Of a DNA stretch of 64,000 bases, positions 1-10,489 are shown piece by piece. Below the pieces are notes generated by a model. That model worked only from the letters and a program-made list of their open reading frames with translations, did not search any database and was not told the origin of the DNA. Each line of letters begins with the position of its first letter. Within the stretch, counting starts at the first letter, position 1. The DNA is from Azolla caroliniana (Eukaryota; Polypodiophyta). Made by a program: the position numbers and the translations under genes. The DNA lies in NCBI GenBank assembly GCA_043228905.1, contig JBHGNT010000018.1:5890001-5954000 (forward strand), in the 5' to 3' direction.

Positions 1-43
1 TAATACATCACCTTAAGCACCCTTGGTCGGAGACACACCATAG

Positions 44-2110
44 AGAGTATGGACCGGTAAAGACGTGTCTTACCAGCATTTGAAGGTGTTCGGATTTCTC
101 GCCTATGTGCATGTTGCAAAGAACAAGAGAGCAAAGTGGGATCCGAAGTCCCGACCATGCATATTCCTTGGATACGATGACGATGAGTTTGGATACCGAG
201 TGTGGGATTTGGTCGACAAGAAGGTGTTCCGGATTCGGGACATAGTCTTCATGGAAGACAAGAGTATTGCTGACTAGGAGTCAAAAAAGAAGATATCAGA
301 CTCTGGATCGACCAACGAGACTCATCCAGTTGGAAGTTGGATAACACTCGAAGAACCAGCTGGAGTTCAACAAGAAACCGAACCGATCGAAGAAAAAGAA
401 GATCATGACACCGGAATTGGACAAGACCCCGAATCAGATTCGCATGAAGAACAAATGGAGGAACCGGTAGTTGAGAACCAAGGAAGAAGAAATCCTCTCA
501 GAGAGAGAAGAGCCCCCGAAAGATTTCCAGATGCAGAGCATGTGTTGCTAACCGATGAAGGGGAGCCAGAAAGCTTCGAAGAAGCAAAGAAAGACACCCA
601 CAACCGCAAGTGGTTAAGTGCCATGCACGACGAGATGGATTCCCTACATGAGAAACACACATATGAACTAACAGAGTTGCCGAAAGGAAAGAGAGAAATC
701 TAGAACAAATGGGTGTACAAGCTGAAACTGGGAGACGTCGGAAATCCACCAAGGTACAAGGCCTGGATCGTGGCAAAGGGGTTTGAGCAGAAGAAAGGAG
801 TGGATTTCGACGAGATCTTTGCTCCGGTAGTAAAGATGATCTCCATCCGGATGGTGTTGAGCATAGCGGCAAGCCTAGACCTTGAGGTAGAGGAACTGGA
901 TGTCAAGACAATGTTCCTACATGGCGACCTCGAAGAAGACATCTACATGCAACAACCGAAAGGATTTGAGAAGAAAGGGAAGGAGCACCTGGTGTGCCAG
1001 CTGAAGAAGAGCCTATACGAACTAAAGCAAGCTCCCCGACAATGGTACCGGAAGTTCGATTCCTTCATGGCCGACCAAAAGTACCACAAGACGCAAGCCG
1101 ATCACTGCGTGTTTGTGAAGAAATTCGATGGAGGAGACTTCCTGATACTCCTACTGTATGTGGATGACATGTTGATCGTCGGACTGGACCAAACCAAAAT
1201 CGGGATGCTGAAGAAGGCCTTGAACCGGACCTTCCCAATGAGAGACTTGGGCCCGGCAAGACAGATATAGGGGATGCACATAATCCGAGACCGGACGAAG
1301 AAGCTATTGTGGTTGTCACAAGAGAAGTACGTGAGAAAAGTGCTCCAACGTTTCAACATGTAAAATGTGAAGCCAGTCAAGTCAACACTTCTGGCAAACT
1401 GCAAGTTTTCCGGAAAGCAGAACCTGAAGACAAAGGCAGAGAAGTTGGACATGATGAAGATACCAAATGCCTATGCCATCAGACACTTGATGTACGCAAT
1501 GGTGTGTACCCGACCGGATATCGGATTTGCTGTCGAAGTGGTCAGTCGGTTCATGAGCAATCCCAAAAGAGAACATTGGACCGCGGTCAAGTGGATACTC
1601 TGGTACTTGAAAGGCACCTCGAGTATGGGCCTCCAAATCAACTCAAGTATACCCCAATTGGAAGGCTTAACAAATTCGGATATGTCGGTTGATGCGGATA
1701 CCTACCGGTCCACATCTGGAAACGTCATGACATATGCAGGGGGAGCCGTATCCTGGCAGTCGAGGCTGCAAAAGTCCGTTGCATTGTCAACAACAGAAGC
1801 AGAGTACATGGTAGTCATGGAAGCCGACAAGGAAGTAATTTGGATGAAGGGCTTCATCGAGGAGCTAGGGATCCAACAGGAGGAATACCAACTCTACTGC
1901 AATAGCCAAAGTACCATCCACCTTGCAAAGAACACAGCCTACCATTCCCGGACTAAGCACATCCAAAGAAGATATCATTGGCTTCGAGAGAAGGTAGAAG
2001 ATCAAGACTTCGTGCTTACGAAGATCCACATGGAGAAGAACGGGTTGGATATGTTGACCAAGGTGTTGTCAGCCAACAACAGGACACGTGCTGGAGACGG
2101 ATCAGACTAA
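44..2110 (+). pseudogene. copia pol fragment (integrase C-term, RT, RNase H), nonsense-riddled
   Basis: A single reading frame (first base of codons at 65, 455, 713, 1367) encodes the end of integrase (LKVFGFLAYVHV, about 80-200), the copia reverse transcriptase (LDVKTMFLHGDLEEDIYM at about 895-950, active-site YVDDM at about 1158-1172) and RNase H (SWQSRLQKSVALSTTEAEYM at about 1750-1810; TKHIQRRYHWLREK near 1955). The frame is never shifted. It is broken only by stop codons at 41-43, 275-277, 701-703, 1268-1270 and 1361-1363. The protein would normally copy element RNA into DNA in cytoplasmic particles; this copy cannot make full-length product. Confidence 0.92.
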
Positions 2111-2143
2111 TGAGAAATCCCATGTCAGAGTGAAGCCGGAGTT

Positions 2144-2643
2144 TGTTGGGAATTCGGTCCCTTCGGATGGGATGCAGATGAGAACCGGAGGAGCCGGATA
2201 AGACGTGTTGAAGGAAGGAACTAGACCGGAAGGTATTCGGATGGAGCTAGAGTTAACCGGATCCAGGGACATATCTGTAAATATGTTTCTGGTGTGCCTT
2301 TAAAGGACCTAGGGCAATCACCTAAGCATTGGTGTGGATGTGTGGTTCTATTATTGTTGTATATAGCTAGAGACAAAGAGAGGGAAGAGAAGCTAAATCC
2401 GTTTTTGTTGTAACCACCGGTTGGCGAAGACATAGAGCTCGAAGTCGTTGACTCTATGTCTCATATTCTACCCCCTCCTCTTGTACTGATAGTTGGAGAC
2501 TGTGAGCTTCCGTGGTTTTGCCCTATTAGGGTTTTCCATGTAAACATCTTGTGTCATCTCAAAGGTGTAAGCGTATGAACCTCCATTCTGTTTTGTTCTT
2601 TCATTAAGTTTAAGGCTCGGTTGTGGACGAGCTCTATTCCACA
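2144..2643 (+). repeat. 3' LTR of copia element A
   Basis: Begins TGTTGGGAATTCGGTCCC 34 bases after the pol stop and ends TTCCACA. The start matches the LTR starts of two minus-strand copia LTRs in this window (at 24796 and 25378), and the end matches their GTGGnCGAG tail. The polypurine tract just upstream (GAAGCCGGAGT) is degenerate. Length is about 500 bp. The right boundary is set by similarity and by the start of a different repeat at 2645. Confidence 0.8.
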
Positions 2644-2644
2644 A

Positions 2645-2786
2645 TGTCTTATAGCCTTGGTCATATTTGAACTCAAGACCTCGAGAACAAATGCATTAAA
2701 TAGTTGAGCTAACCAAATAGGTTGTTCATGTTAAATATTTAATGTTTTATGTGTATAAGAGATATGCGAGGCATTTGCCTAAATAT
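2645..2786 (-). repeat. tRNA-like dispersed repeat, copy 1
   Basis: Read on the minus strand this holds CCTCGCATATCTCTTATAC, then an A-box-like TTGGTTAGCTCAA, the shared block TTTGTTCTCGAGGTC and a B-box-like GAGTTCAAAT. A second copy lies at 28924-29060 on the plus strand, about 80% alike by eye over 140 bases. The internal Pol III-like boxes suggest a tRNA-derived SINE or related non-autonomous repeat. It has no tail or target duplication that I can define. Confidence 0.5.
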
Positions 2787-2819
2787 GTTTGGTAATGTTA
2801 GATTATTTAAATTCACTAA

Positions 2820-2899
2820 TGACAAATGTGGGATTTGAACCCTCACCCTTTCGGATTGGAGCCTAAATCCAACACAGTAGACCACTCGGCCAAATTGTC
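2820..2899 (-). pseudogene. tRNA-Leu(UAG)-like, array copy 1
   Basis: First copy of the array. Anticodon loop and A box are kept. The 3' side of the D stem is replaced (plus-strand ACAGT) and one T-stem pair is lost. 335 bp to the next copy. Confidence 0.7.
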
Positions 2900-3154
2900 G
2901 ATGTGTTGATGACATAAAACAAGTCCACACTTGATAATGTTGCTAAAGAATGTTAAAAACGAGAGTGATATTTGAATTGGTGTCAATTTAGGTCATTGGG
3001 CAACAATGTTAAGCATATCAATGAATGTGCAATGCAAGCACTAGGTCAAAGAAAGGACACAATTACTAGTTTTTATGGCCCTCTTTTCTACAAGATTAAC
3101 GTAGTAGTTAGTTCATGAAAAGTTTGGTAATGCTAAATTGTTTAAATTCGCTAA

Positions 3155-3234
3155 TCACACCTGTGGGATTTGAACCCACACCATTTCGCATTGGAGCCTA
3201 AATCCAACGTTTTAAGCTACTCGGCCACATTGTC
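3155..3234 (-). pseudogene. tRNA-Leu(UAG)-like, array copy 2
   Basis: UAG loop kept. The acceptor 3' strand is changed (plus-strand TCACACCTG), as also in copies 23 and 27, so these three form a sub-family. D stem is also degraded. Confidence 0.7.
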
Positions 3235-3485
3235 GATGTATTGATGAAATCAAAACAAGTCCACACAGATAAACTTGCTAAAGAGTGTTAAAAAAGAGAG
3301 TGATATTTGAAGTGGTGTCAGTTAAGGTCATTGGGCAACAATCCTAAGCATATCAATGTGCAATGTAGGCACTACGTTGAAGAAAGAACATGCTTAGAAT
3401 TTTTTATGGCCCTCTTTTGTACAAGATTAACGTAGTAGTTATTGCATGAAAACTTTGGTAATGCTAGATTGTTTAGATTCGGAAA

Positions 3486-3565
3486 TGAGAACTGTGGGAT
3501 TTGAATGCACAACCTTTAGGTTTGGAGCCAAAATCCGACGCCTTAGACCTCTCGGCCAAATTGTC
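3486..3565 (-). pseudogene. tRNA-Leu-like with UUG anticodon, array copy 3
   Basis: Loop reads TTTTGGC, giving anticodon UUG (a glutamine anticodon) in a leucine tRNA body. T stem is damaged (plus-strand GAATGCAC). Same anticodon change in copies 5, 7 and 24. Confidence 0.7.
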
Positions 3566-3761
3566 GATGTGTGAATGATATCAAAACAAGTTCACACTTG
3601 ATAAAGTTGCTAAAGAGTATTAAGAAAGAGACTAATATTTGAGGTGGTGTCAATTTAGAAAAGACACGCTTACAGTTTTTTATTCCCCTGTTTTGCACAA
3701 GAATAACGTAGTAGTTATTTCATATAAAGTTTGGTACTATTAGATTATTTAAATCCACTAA

Positions 3762-3841
3762 TGACAACTGCGGGATTTGAACCCAAGCCCTTTTGCATTT
3801 GAACCTAAATCCAACGCCATAAACCAGTCGACCGATTTGTC
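3762..3841 (-). pseudogene. tRNA-Leu(UAG)-like, array copy 4
   Basis: UAG kept. Acceptor, T stem, variable arm and A box all carry substitutions (A box reads TCGGTCGACTGG), so transcription is doubtful. Confidence 0.65.
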
Positions 3842-3968
3842 GATGTGATAATGACTCAAAACAACTCCACAATTGATCGTCTTTCTAAAGAGTGTTAAAA
3901 AAGAGAGTGATATTTGATGTGGTGTCAATTTAGGGCATTGGGCAATAATGCTAAGCACATCAATATCT

Positions 3969-4003
3969 ATATCCAACGCCTTAGACCACTAGGCCAAATT
4001 GTT
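3969..4003 (-). pseudogene. tRNA-Leu-like fragment (5' half)
   Basis: Only the 5' half of the unit, from the acceptor to the 5' side of the anticodon stem (plus-strand CCAACGCCTTAGACCACTAG), is fused directly to spacer sequence. This marks a deletion between copies 4 and 5. Confidence 0.7.
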
Positions 4004-4236
4004 GATGTGTTGCTGACATCAAAACAAGACCACACTTGATAGTATTGCTAAAGAGTGTTAAAAAAGAGACTGATATTTTGAGTGACCAGTGTCAATTTAG
4101 GTTGTTGGGCAATAATATTAAGCACATAAATATGCAATGCAACTAGTAGGTCGAATAAAGCACATGCTTACAATTTTTGATGGCCCTCTTTTGTCCATGA
4201 CAAGTTTGGTAATGTTAGATTATTTAAATTCAGTAA

Positions 4237-4315
4237 TGACCACTGTGGGATTTAGACTCACACCCCTTTTCTTGGAGCCAAAATCCAACACCTTAGACCA
4301 CTCGGCCAAATTGTC
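4237..4315 (-). pseudogene. tRNA-Leu-like with UUG anticodon, array copy 5
   Basis: 79 nt. Anticodon UUG as in copy 3. The B box is broken (plus-strand TTTAGACTC) and the variable arm is one base short. Confidence 0.65.
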
Positions 4316-4567
4316 GATGTGTTGATAACATCAAAACAAGTTCACACATGAAAATGTTGCTAAAGAGTGTTAAAAAAGAGAGTGATATTGGAATTGGTAT
4401 CAATTTAGGTCATTGGGAAACAATATTAAGCACATGAATGTGCAATGCAATCACTAGGTCGTAGAAAAGACACGCTTACGATTTTTTATTCCCCTCTTTT
4501 GCACAAGAATAACGTAGTAGTTATTTCATATAAAGTTTTGTGTTGTTAGATTATTTAAATGCACTAA

Positions 4568-4650
4568 TGACAACTGTAGGATTTGAACCCACGCCCAATC
4601 AAATTGGAGGCTAAATGCAACAATGCCTTAGACCACTCGGCCAAATTGTC
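4568..4650 (-). pseudogene. tRNA-Leu(UAG)-like, array copy 6
   Basis: 83 nt, because three bases are inserted between the anticodon stem and D arm. Variable arm is rewritten (plus-strand CCCAATCAAATTGG). UAG kept. Confidence 0.65.
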
Positions 4651-4876
4651 ACTATATGGAAGATACAAAAACAAATCGACACTTAGTAAAGAATATTAAA
4701 AGAGAGAGTGATATTTTAAGTGGTGTCAATTTAGCTCGTTGGGCAACAATGTTAAGCATAGCAATGTGCAATGCAAGCCAAATAAAGAACATGCTTACAA
4801 TTTTATATGGCCCTCTTTTGTACCAGAATAACGTAGTCGTTATTTCATGAAAAGTTTGGTATGCTAGGTTCGCAAC

Positions 4877-4956
4877 TGAGAACTGTGGGATTTGAACGCA
4901 CACCGTTTTGGTTTGGAGCCAAAATCCGACGACTTAGACCACTCGGCCAAATTGTC
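4877..4956 (-). pseudogene. tRNA-Leu-like with UUG anticodon, array copy 7
   Basis: UUG sub-family member. A box is intact, but acceptor (TGAGAAC) and T stem are mispaired. The 5' flank of the minus-strand unit keeps CAACACATC-like spacing. Confidence 0.65.
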
Positions 4957-5180
4957 GATGTGTGGATGATTATCAAAACAAGTCCACACTTGATAAAATT
5001 ACTAAAGCGTATTAAAAAAGAGAGTAATATTTGAGGTGGTGTCAATTTAGGTCGTTGGGTAACAATATTAAGCACATGAATGTGCAATGCAAGCACTAGG
5101 TCGTAAAAAAGACACGCTTACAATTTTTTATTCCCCGCTTTTGCACAAGAATAACGTAGTAGATTTTTTACATCCACTAA

Positions 5181-5260
5181 TGACAATAGTGGGATTTGAA
5201 CCCAGACCCTTTCAGATTGGAGCCTAAATCCAACGCTTTAGACCACTCGGCCAAATTGTC
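5181..5260 (-). tRNA. tRNA-Leu(UAG), array copy 8, diverged
   Basis: A and B boxes and UAG are intact. About six substitutions, including one mispaired base each in the acceptor and T stems. Possibly still transcribable. Confidence 0.6.
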
Positions 5261-5456
5261 AATGTATTAATAGCATTAAGTGGGCTCCATTTAGCTTGTC
5301 GGGCAGCAAGGTTAACCATATCAATGTGCAATACAGGCCCGAATAATGGACATGTTTACAATTTTTTATGGCCCTCTTCTGTACAAGAATAACAAGAATA
5401 ACGTAGTAGTTATTTCATGAAAAGTTTGGTAATATTATATTATTTAAATTCACTAA

Positions 5457-5536
5457 TGACAACTGTGGGATTTGAACCCACGCCCTTTTAGATTGGAGCC
5501 TAAATCCAAATCCTTAGACCACTCAGCCAAATTGTC
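5457..5536 (-). tRNA. tRNA-Leu(UAG), array copy 9
   Basis: T arm and anticodon arm are consensus. The D-stem base G changes (plus-strand CAAATCC) and the A box reads TGGCTGAGTGG, still acceptable. Confidence 0.65.
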
Positions 5537-5788
5537 GATGTGTTGATGACATCAAAACAAGTCCACACTTGATAGTGTTAATAAAGAGTGTTAAAAAAGA
5601 GAGTGATATTTTAAGTGATGTCAATTTAGGTTGTTGGGCAACAATGTTAAGAACGTCAATATGCAATTGAGGCATAGGTTGAATAAAGGACATGCTTACA
5701 ATTTTTTATGGCCCTCATTGGTCCAACAAATAAGGTAGTAGTTACTTCCTGAAAACATTGCTAATGTTAGATTATTTAAATTCACTAA

Positions 5789-5868
5789 TGACAACTGTGG
5801 GATTTGAACCCACGCCCTTTCAGATTGGAACCTAAATCCAACGCCTTAGACCACTCAGCCAAATTGTC
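5789..5868 (-). tRNA. tRNA-Leu(UAG), array copy 10
   Basis: Best-preserved copy of block 1, with three substitutions from the consensus and none in the B box or anticodon. 276 bp to the next copy. Confidence 0.75.
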
Positions 5869-6064
5869 GATGTATTAATAACATTAAATAGGATCCATTT
5901 AGGTTGGGGGGCAGCAATGTTAAGCATATCAATGTGCAATGCAGGCTCGAATAAAGGACATGCTTACAAATTTTTATGGCCCTCTTCTATACAAGAATAA
6001 CAAGAATAACGTAGTAGTTATTTCATGAAAAGATTGGTGATGCTATATTATTTAAATTCACTAA

Positions 6065-6144
6065 TGACAACTGTGGGATTTGAACCCACGCCCTTTTAGA
6101 TTGGAGCCTAAATCCAAATCCTTAAACGACTTGGCCAAATTATC
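6065..6144 (-). pseudogene. tRNA-Leu(UAG)-like, array copy 11
   Basis: T arm is consensus, but the 5' half is worn: D stem and A box (plus-strand TTAAACGACTTGG) and acceptor base 3 have changed. Confidence 0.65.
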
Positions 6145-6396
6145 GATGTGTTGATGACATCAAAACAAGTCCAGACTTCATAATTTCGATAAAGAGTGTT
6201 AAAAAAGAGAGTGATATTTTAAGTGATGTCAATTTAGGTTGTTGGGCAACAATGTTAAGAACGTCGATATGCAATTGAGGCAGTAGGTTTAATAAAGGAC
6301 ATGCTTACAATTTCTTATGTCCCTCATTGGTCCAACAAATAAGGTAGTAGTTATTCATGAAAAGATTGCTAATGTTAGATTATTTAAATTCACTAA

Positions 6397-6476
6397 TGAC
6401 AACTGTGGGATTCGAACCCATGCCCTTTCAAATTGGAGCCTAAATCCAACACCTTAGACCACTCAACCAAATTGTC
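6397..6476 (-). tRNA. tRNA-Leu(UAG), array copy 12
   Basis: B box reads GGTTCGAATCC and A box TGGTTGAGTGG, both fitting the Pol III consensus. All stems are nearly complete. Confidence 0.68.
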
Positions 6477-6660
6477 AATACATTAATAAGATTAATTAGG
6501 CTAAATTTAGGTTGGGCAACAATGTTAAGCATATCAATGAGCAATGCAGGCCCGAATAAAGGACATGCTTACAATTTTTCATGGCCCTCTTTTGTACAAG
6601 AATAACATAGTAGTTATTTCATGATAAGTTTGGTAAAGCTATATTATTTAAATTCCGTAA

Positions 6661-6740
6661 TGACAACTGTGGAATTTAATTCAATGCCCTTTCGTATTGG
6701 AGCCTAAATCCAACGCCTTAAACCACTCGGCCAAATTGTC
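6661..6740 (-). pseudogene. tRNA-Leu(UAG)-like, array copy 13
   Basis: T arm is destroyed (plus-strand GGAATTTAATTCAATG), so there is no B box. The 5' half is consensus. Confidence 0.65.
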
Positions 6741-6976
6741 ACGGGATGGATGATATCGAAACAAATCGACACTTGGTAAAGAGTATTAAAAAAGAGAGTG
6801 ATATTTTAAGTTGTGTCAATTTAGGTCGTTGGGCAACAATGTTAAGCATAGCAATGTGCAATGCAGGCCATATAATTAACATGCTTACAATTTTATATGG
6901 CCCTCTTTTGTACCAAAATAACGTAGTCGTTATTTCGTGAAAAGTTTGGTATTGCTAGATTATTTAAATACATTAA

Positions 6977-7056
6977 TGACAATTGTGGGATTTGAAACCA
7001 CGGCCTTTCGGATTGGAGGCTAAATCCAACGCCTTAGACCACTGGGCCAAATTGTC
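6977..7056 (-). tRNA. tRNA-Leu(UAG), array copy 14, diverged
   Basis: UAG kept. One T-stem base, one variable-arm base and the anticodon-loop flank (GGAGG) differ. A box reads TGGCCCAGTGG. Confidence 0.58.
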
Positions 7057-7290
7057 GATGTGTTCATGACATTAAAACAAGTCCATGCTTGATAGTGTTG
7101 CTAAAGAGTTAAAAAAGAGAGTGATATTTGAACCGGTGTCAATTTAGGTTATTGGGCAACAATGTTAAGCACGTCAATATGCAATGCAGGCACTAGGTCA
7201 AATAAAGGACATGCTTACAATTTTTTATGGTCCTCCAGACGAGTTATTTAATGAACAATTTGCTGATGTTAGATTATTTAAATTCACTAA

Positions 7291-7370
7291 TGACAACTAC
7301 GAGATTTGAACCCATGCCCTTTTGAATTGGAGCCTAAATCGAGCGCCTTAAACCGCTCCGCCGAATTGTC
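7291..7370 (-). pseudogene. tRNA-Leu(UAG)-like, array copy 15
   Basis: Many substitutions in the D arm (plus-strand AACCGCTCCGCCG) and anticodon stem (ATCGAGC). The fold is broken in both. Confidence 0.62.
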
Positions 7371-7616
7371 GATGTGGTAATGAACAAGTCCACAATTGAT
7401 AGTCTTACTAAAGAGTGTTAAAAAAGATAGTTATATTTGGTGTGTTGTCAATTTAGGTCGTTGGGCAACAATGTTAAGCATATCCATGTGTAATGCAGGA
7501 ACTTGGTCGAAGAAAGGACACCCTAACTATTTTTTATGGCCCTCTTTTGTACAAGAATAATGTAGTAGTTATTTCATGAAATGTTTGGTAATGCTAGATC
7601 ATTTAATTCTGACTAA

Positions 7617-7701
7617 TGACAACTGTCATGTAGGATTTGAACCCATGCTCATTCGGATTGGAGCCTATATCCAACGCCTTAGACCACTACGCCAAATTGT
7701 T
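7617..7701 (-). pseudogene. tRNA-Leu(UAG)-like, array copy 16
   Basis: 85 nt, with five extra bases in the acceptor/T-stem junction (plus-strand CTGTCATGTAGG). Conserved U33 is changed. Confidence 0.62.
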
Positions 7702-7934
7702 GATATGTTGTTGACATCAAAACAAGACCACACTTGCTAGTATTGCTAAAGAGTGTTAAAAAAGAGAGTGATATTTTAAGTGACCAGTGTCAATTTAGAC
7801 TGTTGGGCAATAATATTAAGCCCATAAATATGCAATGCAGCCAATAGGTCGAATAAAGCACATGCTTACAATTTTTAATGGCCCTCTTTTGTCCATGAGA
7901 AGTTTGGTAATGTTAGATTATTTAAATTCACTAA

Positions 7935-8014
7935 TGACAACTATGGGATTTCAACCCATGCCCTTTCAGATTGGAGACTAAATCCAACGCCTTAGACCAC
8001 TCAACCAAATTGTC
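7935..8014 (-). pseudogene. tRNA-Leu(UAG)-like, array copy 17
   Basis: Most stems are intact, but the invariant B-box C is replaced (GGTTGAAATCC on the minus strand), which should weaken TFIIIC binding. Confidence 0.6.
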
Positions 8015-8223
8015 GATGTACTGAGAACATCAAAACAAGTCCACACTTGATAGTGTTGCTAAAGAGTGTTAAAAAAGAGAGTAATATTTTAAGTGGTGTC
8101 AATTTAGGTTGTTGGGCAAAAATGTTAAGAATATCAATGTGCAATGCCGGCACTAGGTCGAAGAATAACGTAGTAGTCATTTCATGAAAAGTTTGGTGAT
8201 GCTATATTATTTAAAGTCACTAA

Positions 8224-8303
8224 TGACAAGTGTGGGATTTGAATCCACACCCTTTCGGATTGGAGCCTAAATCTAAGGCCTTAGACCACTACGCCAAATT
8301 GTC
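8224..8303 (-). tRNA. tRNA-Leu(UAG), array copy 18, diverged
   Basis: Boxes are present. Substitutions in acceptor, T stem, anticodon stem (ATCTAAGG) and D arm (CACTACGCC). Confidence 0.55.
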
Positions 8304-8545
8304 GATGACATCAGAACAAGTCCACACTTGATAGTGTTGATAAAGAGTGTTAAAGAGAGTGATATTTTAAGTGATGTCAATTTATGTTGTTGGGCAACAA
8401 TGTTCATAACGTCAATATGCAATTGAGGCACTAGGTCAAATAATGGACATGCTTACAATTTTCTGTGGCCCTCATTGGTCCAACAAATAAGGTACTAGTT
8501 ATTTCATGAAAAGTTTGGTAATGTTAGATTATTTAAATTCACTAA

Positions 8546-8625
8546 TGACAACTATGGGATTTGAACCAATGCCCTTTTAGATTGGAGCCTAAATCCAACG
8601 CCTTAGACCACTCGACTAAATTCTC
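8546..8625 (-). pseudogene. tRNA-Leu(UAG)-like, array copy 19
   Basis: A box has lost the invariant GGC (plus-strand CTCGACTAAA), and acceptor base 3 is changed. Confidence 0.6.
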
Positions 8626-8813
8626 AATGTATTAATAACATTAAGTGGGCTCAATTTAGCTCGTTGGGCAACAATGCTAAGCATGTCAATGAGCAATGAA
8701 TCCCAGAATAAAGGATATGCTTACAATTTTTTAATGGCCCTCTTTTGTACAAGAATAACATAGTAGTTATTTCATAAAAAGTTTGGTAATGCTATATTAT
8801 TTAAATTCAGTAA

Positions 8814-8877
8814 TGACAATTGTGGGATTTGAACCCACGCCCTTTTAGATTGGAGTCCATATCCAATGGAGCTAGTA
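8814..8877 (-). pseudogene. truncated tRNA-Leu-like, array copy 20
   Basis: Keeps T arm, variable arm and anticodon arm, then jumps at plus-strand ATCCAATG into spacer (AGTAGGCCGGAATAAAG). The anticodon position reads UGG. 176 bp to copy 21, which has almost the same breakpoint. Confidence 0.7.
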
Positions 8878-8989
8878 GGCCGGAATAAAGGACATGCTTA
8901 CAATTTTTTATGGCCCTCTTTTGTACAAGAATAACAGAGTAGTTATTTCATAAAAAGTTCGGTAATGCTATATTATTTAAATTCAATAA

Positions 8990-9044
8990 TGACAATTGTG
9001 GGATATGAACCCACGCCCTTTCAGATTGGAGGCCATATCCAATG
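8990..9044 (-). pseudogene. truncated tRNA-Leu-like, array copy 21
   Basis: Same truncation and UGG loop as copy 20 (plus-strand GGCCATATCCAATG, then GCAGCCAGTAGGTCG). The pair is therefore a duplication of an already deleted monomer. Confidence 0.7.
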
Positions 9045-9141
9045 CAGCCAGTAGGTCGAATAAAGGACATACTTATAGTTTTTGATGGCCCTCTTTTTTC
9101 CATGACATGTTTGGTAATGTTAGATTATTTAAATTCACTAA

Positions 9142-9221
9142 TGACAACTGTGGGATTTGAACCCACACCCTTTCGTATTGGAGCCTAAATCCAACACATT
9201 AGACTGCTCGGCCAAATTGTC
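9142..9221 (-). tRNA. tRNA-Leu(UAG), array copy 22
   Basis: About six substitutions. Boxes, anticodon arm and acceptor are intact. 336 bp to the next copy. Confidence 0.65.
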
Positions 9222-9477
9222 GATGTATTGATGTCATCAAAACAAGTCCACATTTGATAATGTTGCTAAAGAGTGTTAAAAAAGAGAGTGATATTTGAAT
9301 TGGTGTCAATTTAGGTCGTTGGGCAACAATGTTAAGCATATCAATGAATGTGCAATGCAAGCACTAGGTCGAAGAAAGGACACAATTACTATTTTTTATT
9401 GCCCTCTTTTCTACAAGATTAACGTAGTAGTTATTTCATGAAAAGTTTGATAATGCTAGATTGTTTAAATTCGGTAA

Positions 9478-9556
9478 TCACGCCTATGAGTTTGGCCCCA
9501 CATCATTTCGCATTGGAGCCTAAATCCAACGCTTTAGGCGACTCGGCCACTTTGTC
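9478..9556 (-). pseudogene. tRNA-Leu(UAG)-like, array copy 23
   Basis: 79 nt, heavily decayed T arm (plus-strand GAGTTTGGCCCCACATC) with no B box. Same acceptor type as copies 2 and 27. Confidence 0.62.
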
Positions 9557-9810
9557 GATGTATTGATGAAATCAAAACAAGTCCACACTTGATAAACTTG
9601 CTAAAGAGTATTAAAAAAGAGAGTGATATTTTTGAAGTGGTGTCAATTAAGGTGACTGGGCAACAATGTTAAGCACATCAATATACAATGCATGCACTAC
9701 ATTGAAGAAAGAACATGCTTAGCATTTTTTATGGCCCTCTTTTGTACTAGAATAACGTAGTCGTTATTTCATGAAAAGTTTGGTAATGCTAGATTGTTTA
9801 GATTTGCAAA

Positions 9811-9890
9811 TGAGAATTGTGGGATTTGAACGCACACCCGTTAGGTTTGGAGCCAAAATCCGACGCCTTAGACCTCTCGGCCAAACTGTC
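9811..9890 (-). pseudogene. tRNA-Leu-like with UUG anticodon, array copy 24
   Basis: UUG sub-family member, closest to copy 3 (shared GAACGCAC and GACCTCTCGG). The pair and its flanking spacers indicate a duplication of a several-monomer segment inside block 1. Confidence 0.68.
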
Positions 9891-10142
9891 GATGTGTGGA
9901 TGATATCAAAACAAGTCCACACTTGATAAAGGTGGTAAAGAGTATTATGAAAGAGAGTAATATTTGAGGTGGTGTCAATTTAGGTCGTTGGGCAACAATA
10001 TTAAGCACATGAATGTGCAATGGAAGCACTAGGTTGTAGAAAAGACACGCTTAAGATTTTTTATTGCCCTCTTTTGTACAAGAATAACGTAGTAGTTATT
10101 TCATGAAAAGTTTGGTCATGTTAGATTATTTAAATTCACTAA

Positions 10143-10222
10143 TGACAACTGTGGGATTTGAGCCCACCCTCTTTCGGATTGGAGCCTAAATCCAACATCT
10201 TAGACCACTCAGCAAAATTGTC
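10143..10222 (-). pseudogene. tRNA-Leu(UAG)-like, array copy 25
   Basis: B box base changed (GGCTCAAATCC), T stem mispaired, A box TTTGCTGAGTGG. Confidence 0.6.
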
Positions 10223-10409
10223 GATGTATTAATAACATTAAGTGGGCTCAATTTAGGTCGTTGAGCAACAATGTTAAGCATATCAATGTGCAATGTCGGC
10301 CCGAATAAAGGACATGCTTACAATTTTTTATGGCCCTTATTGGTTCAAGAATAAGGTAGTAGTTATTTCATGAAAAGTTCGCTAATGTTAGATTATTTAA
10401 ATTGACTAA

Positions 10410-10489
10410 TGACAACTGTGGGATTTGAACCCACGCCCTTTCGCATTGCAGCCTAAATCCAACGCATTAGACCACTCGGCCAAATTGGC
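10410..10489 (-). tRNA. tRNA-Leu(UAG), array copy 26
   Basis: T arm, A box and UAG are consensus. Four to five substitutions, including acceptor base 2 and one anticodon-stem base. Confidence 0.65.

Larger units (their letters stand above)
1..2643 (+). mobile_element. Ty1/copia LTR retrotransposon A, 3' part
   Basis: The window opens inside the integrase of this element and runs through reverse transcriptase and RNase H to one LTR. The domain order integrase-RT-RNase H is diagnostic of Ty1/copia. The 5' LTR, gag, protease and integrase core lie outside the window, so target duplications cannot be tested. A related minus-strand copia (25 kb and 39 kb) has the same RNase H and LTR start, which supports the LTR boundary. 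Confidence 0.93.

Noticed and set aside
4137-6940. Short open frames of about 60-80 codons within the array
   Set aside because: They read across tRNA units and spacers, with no conservation between monomers and no known domain.
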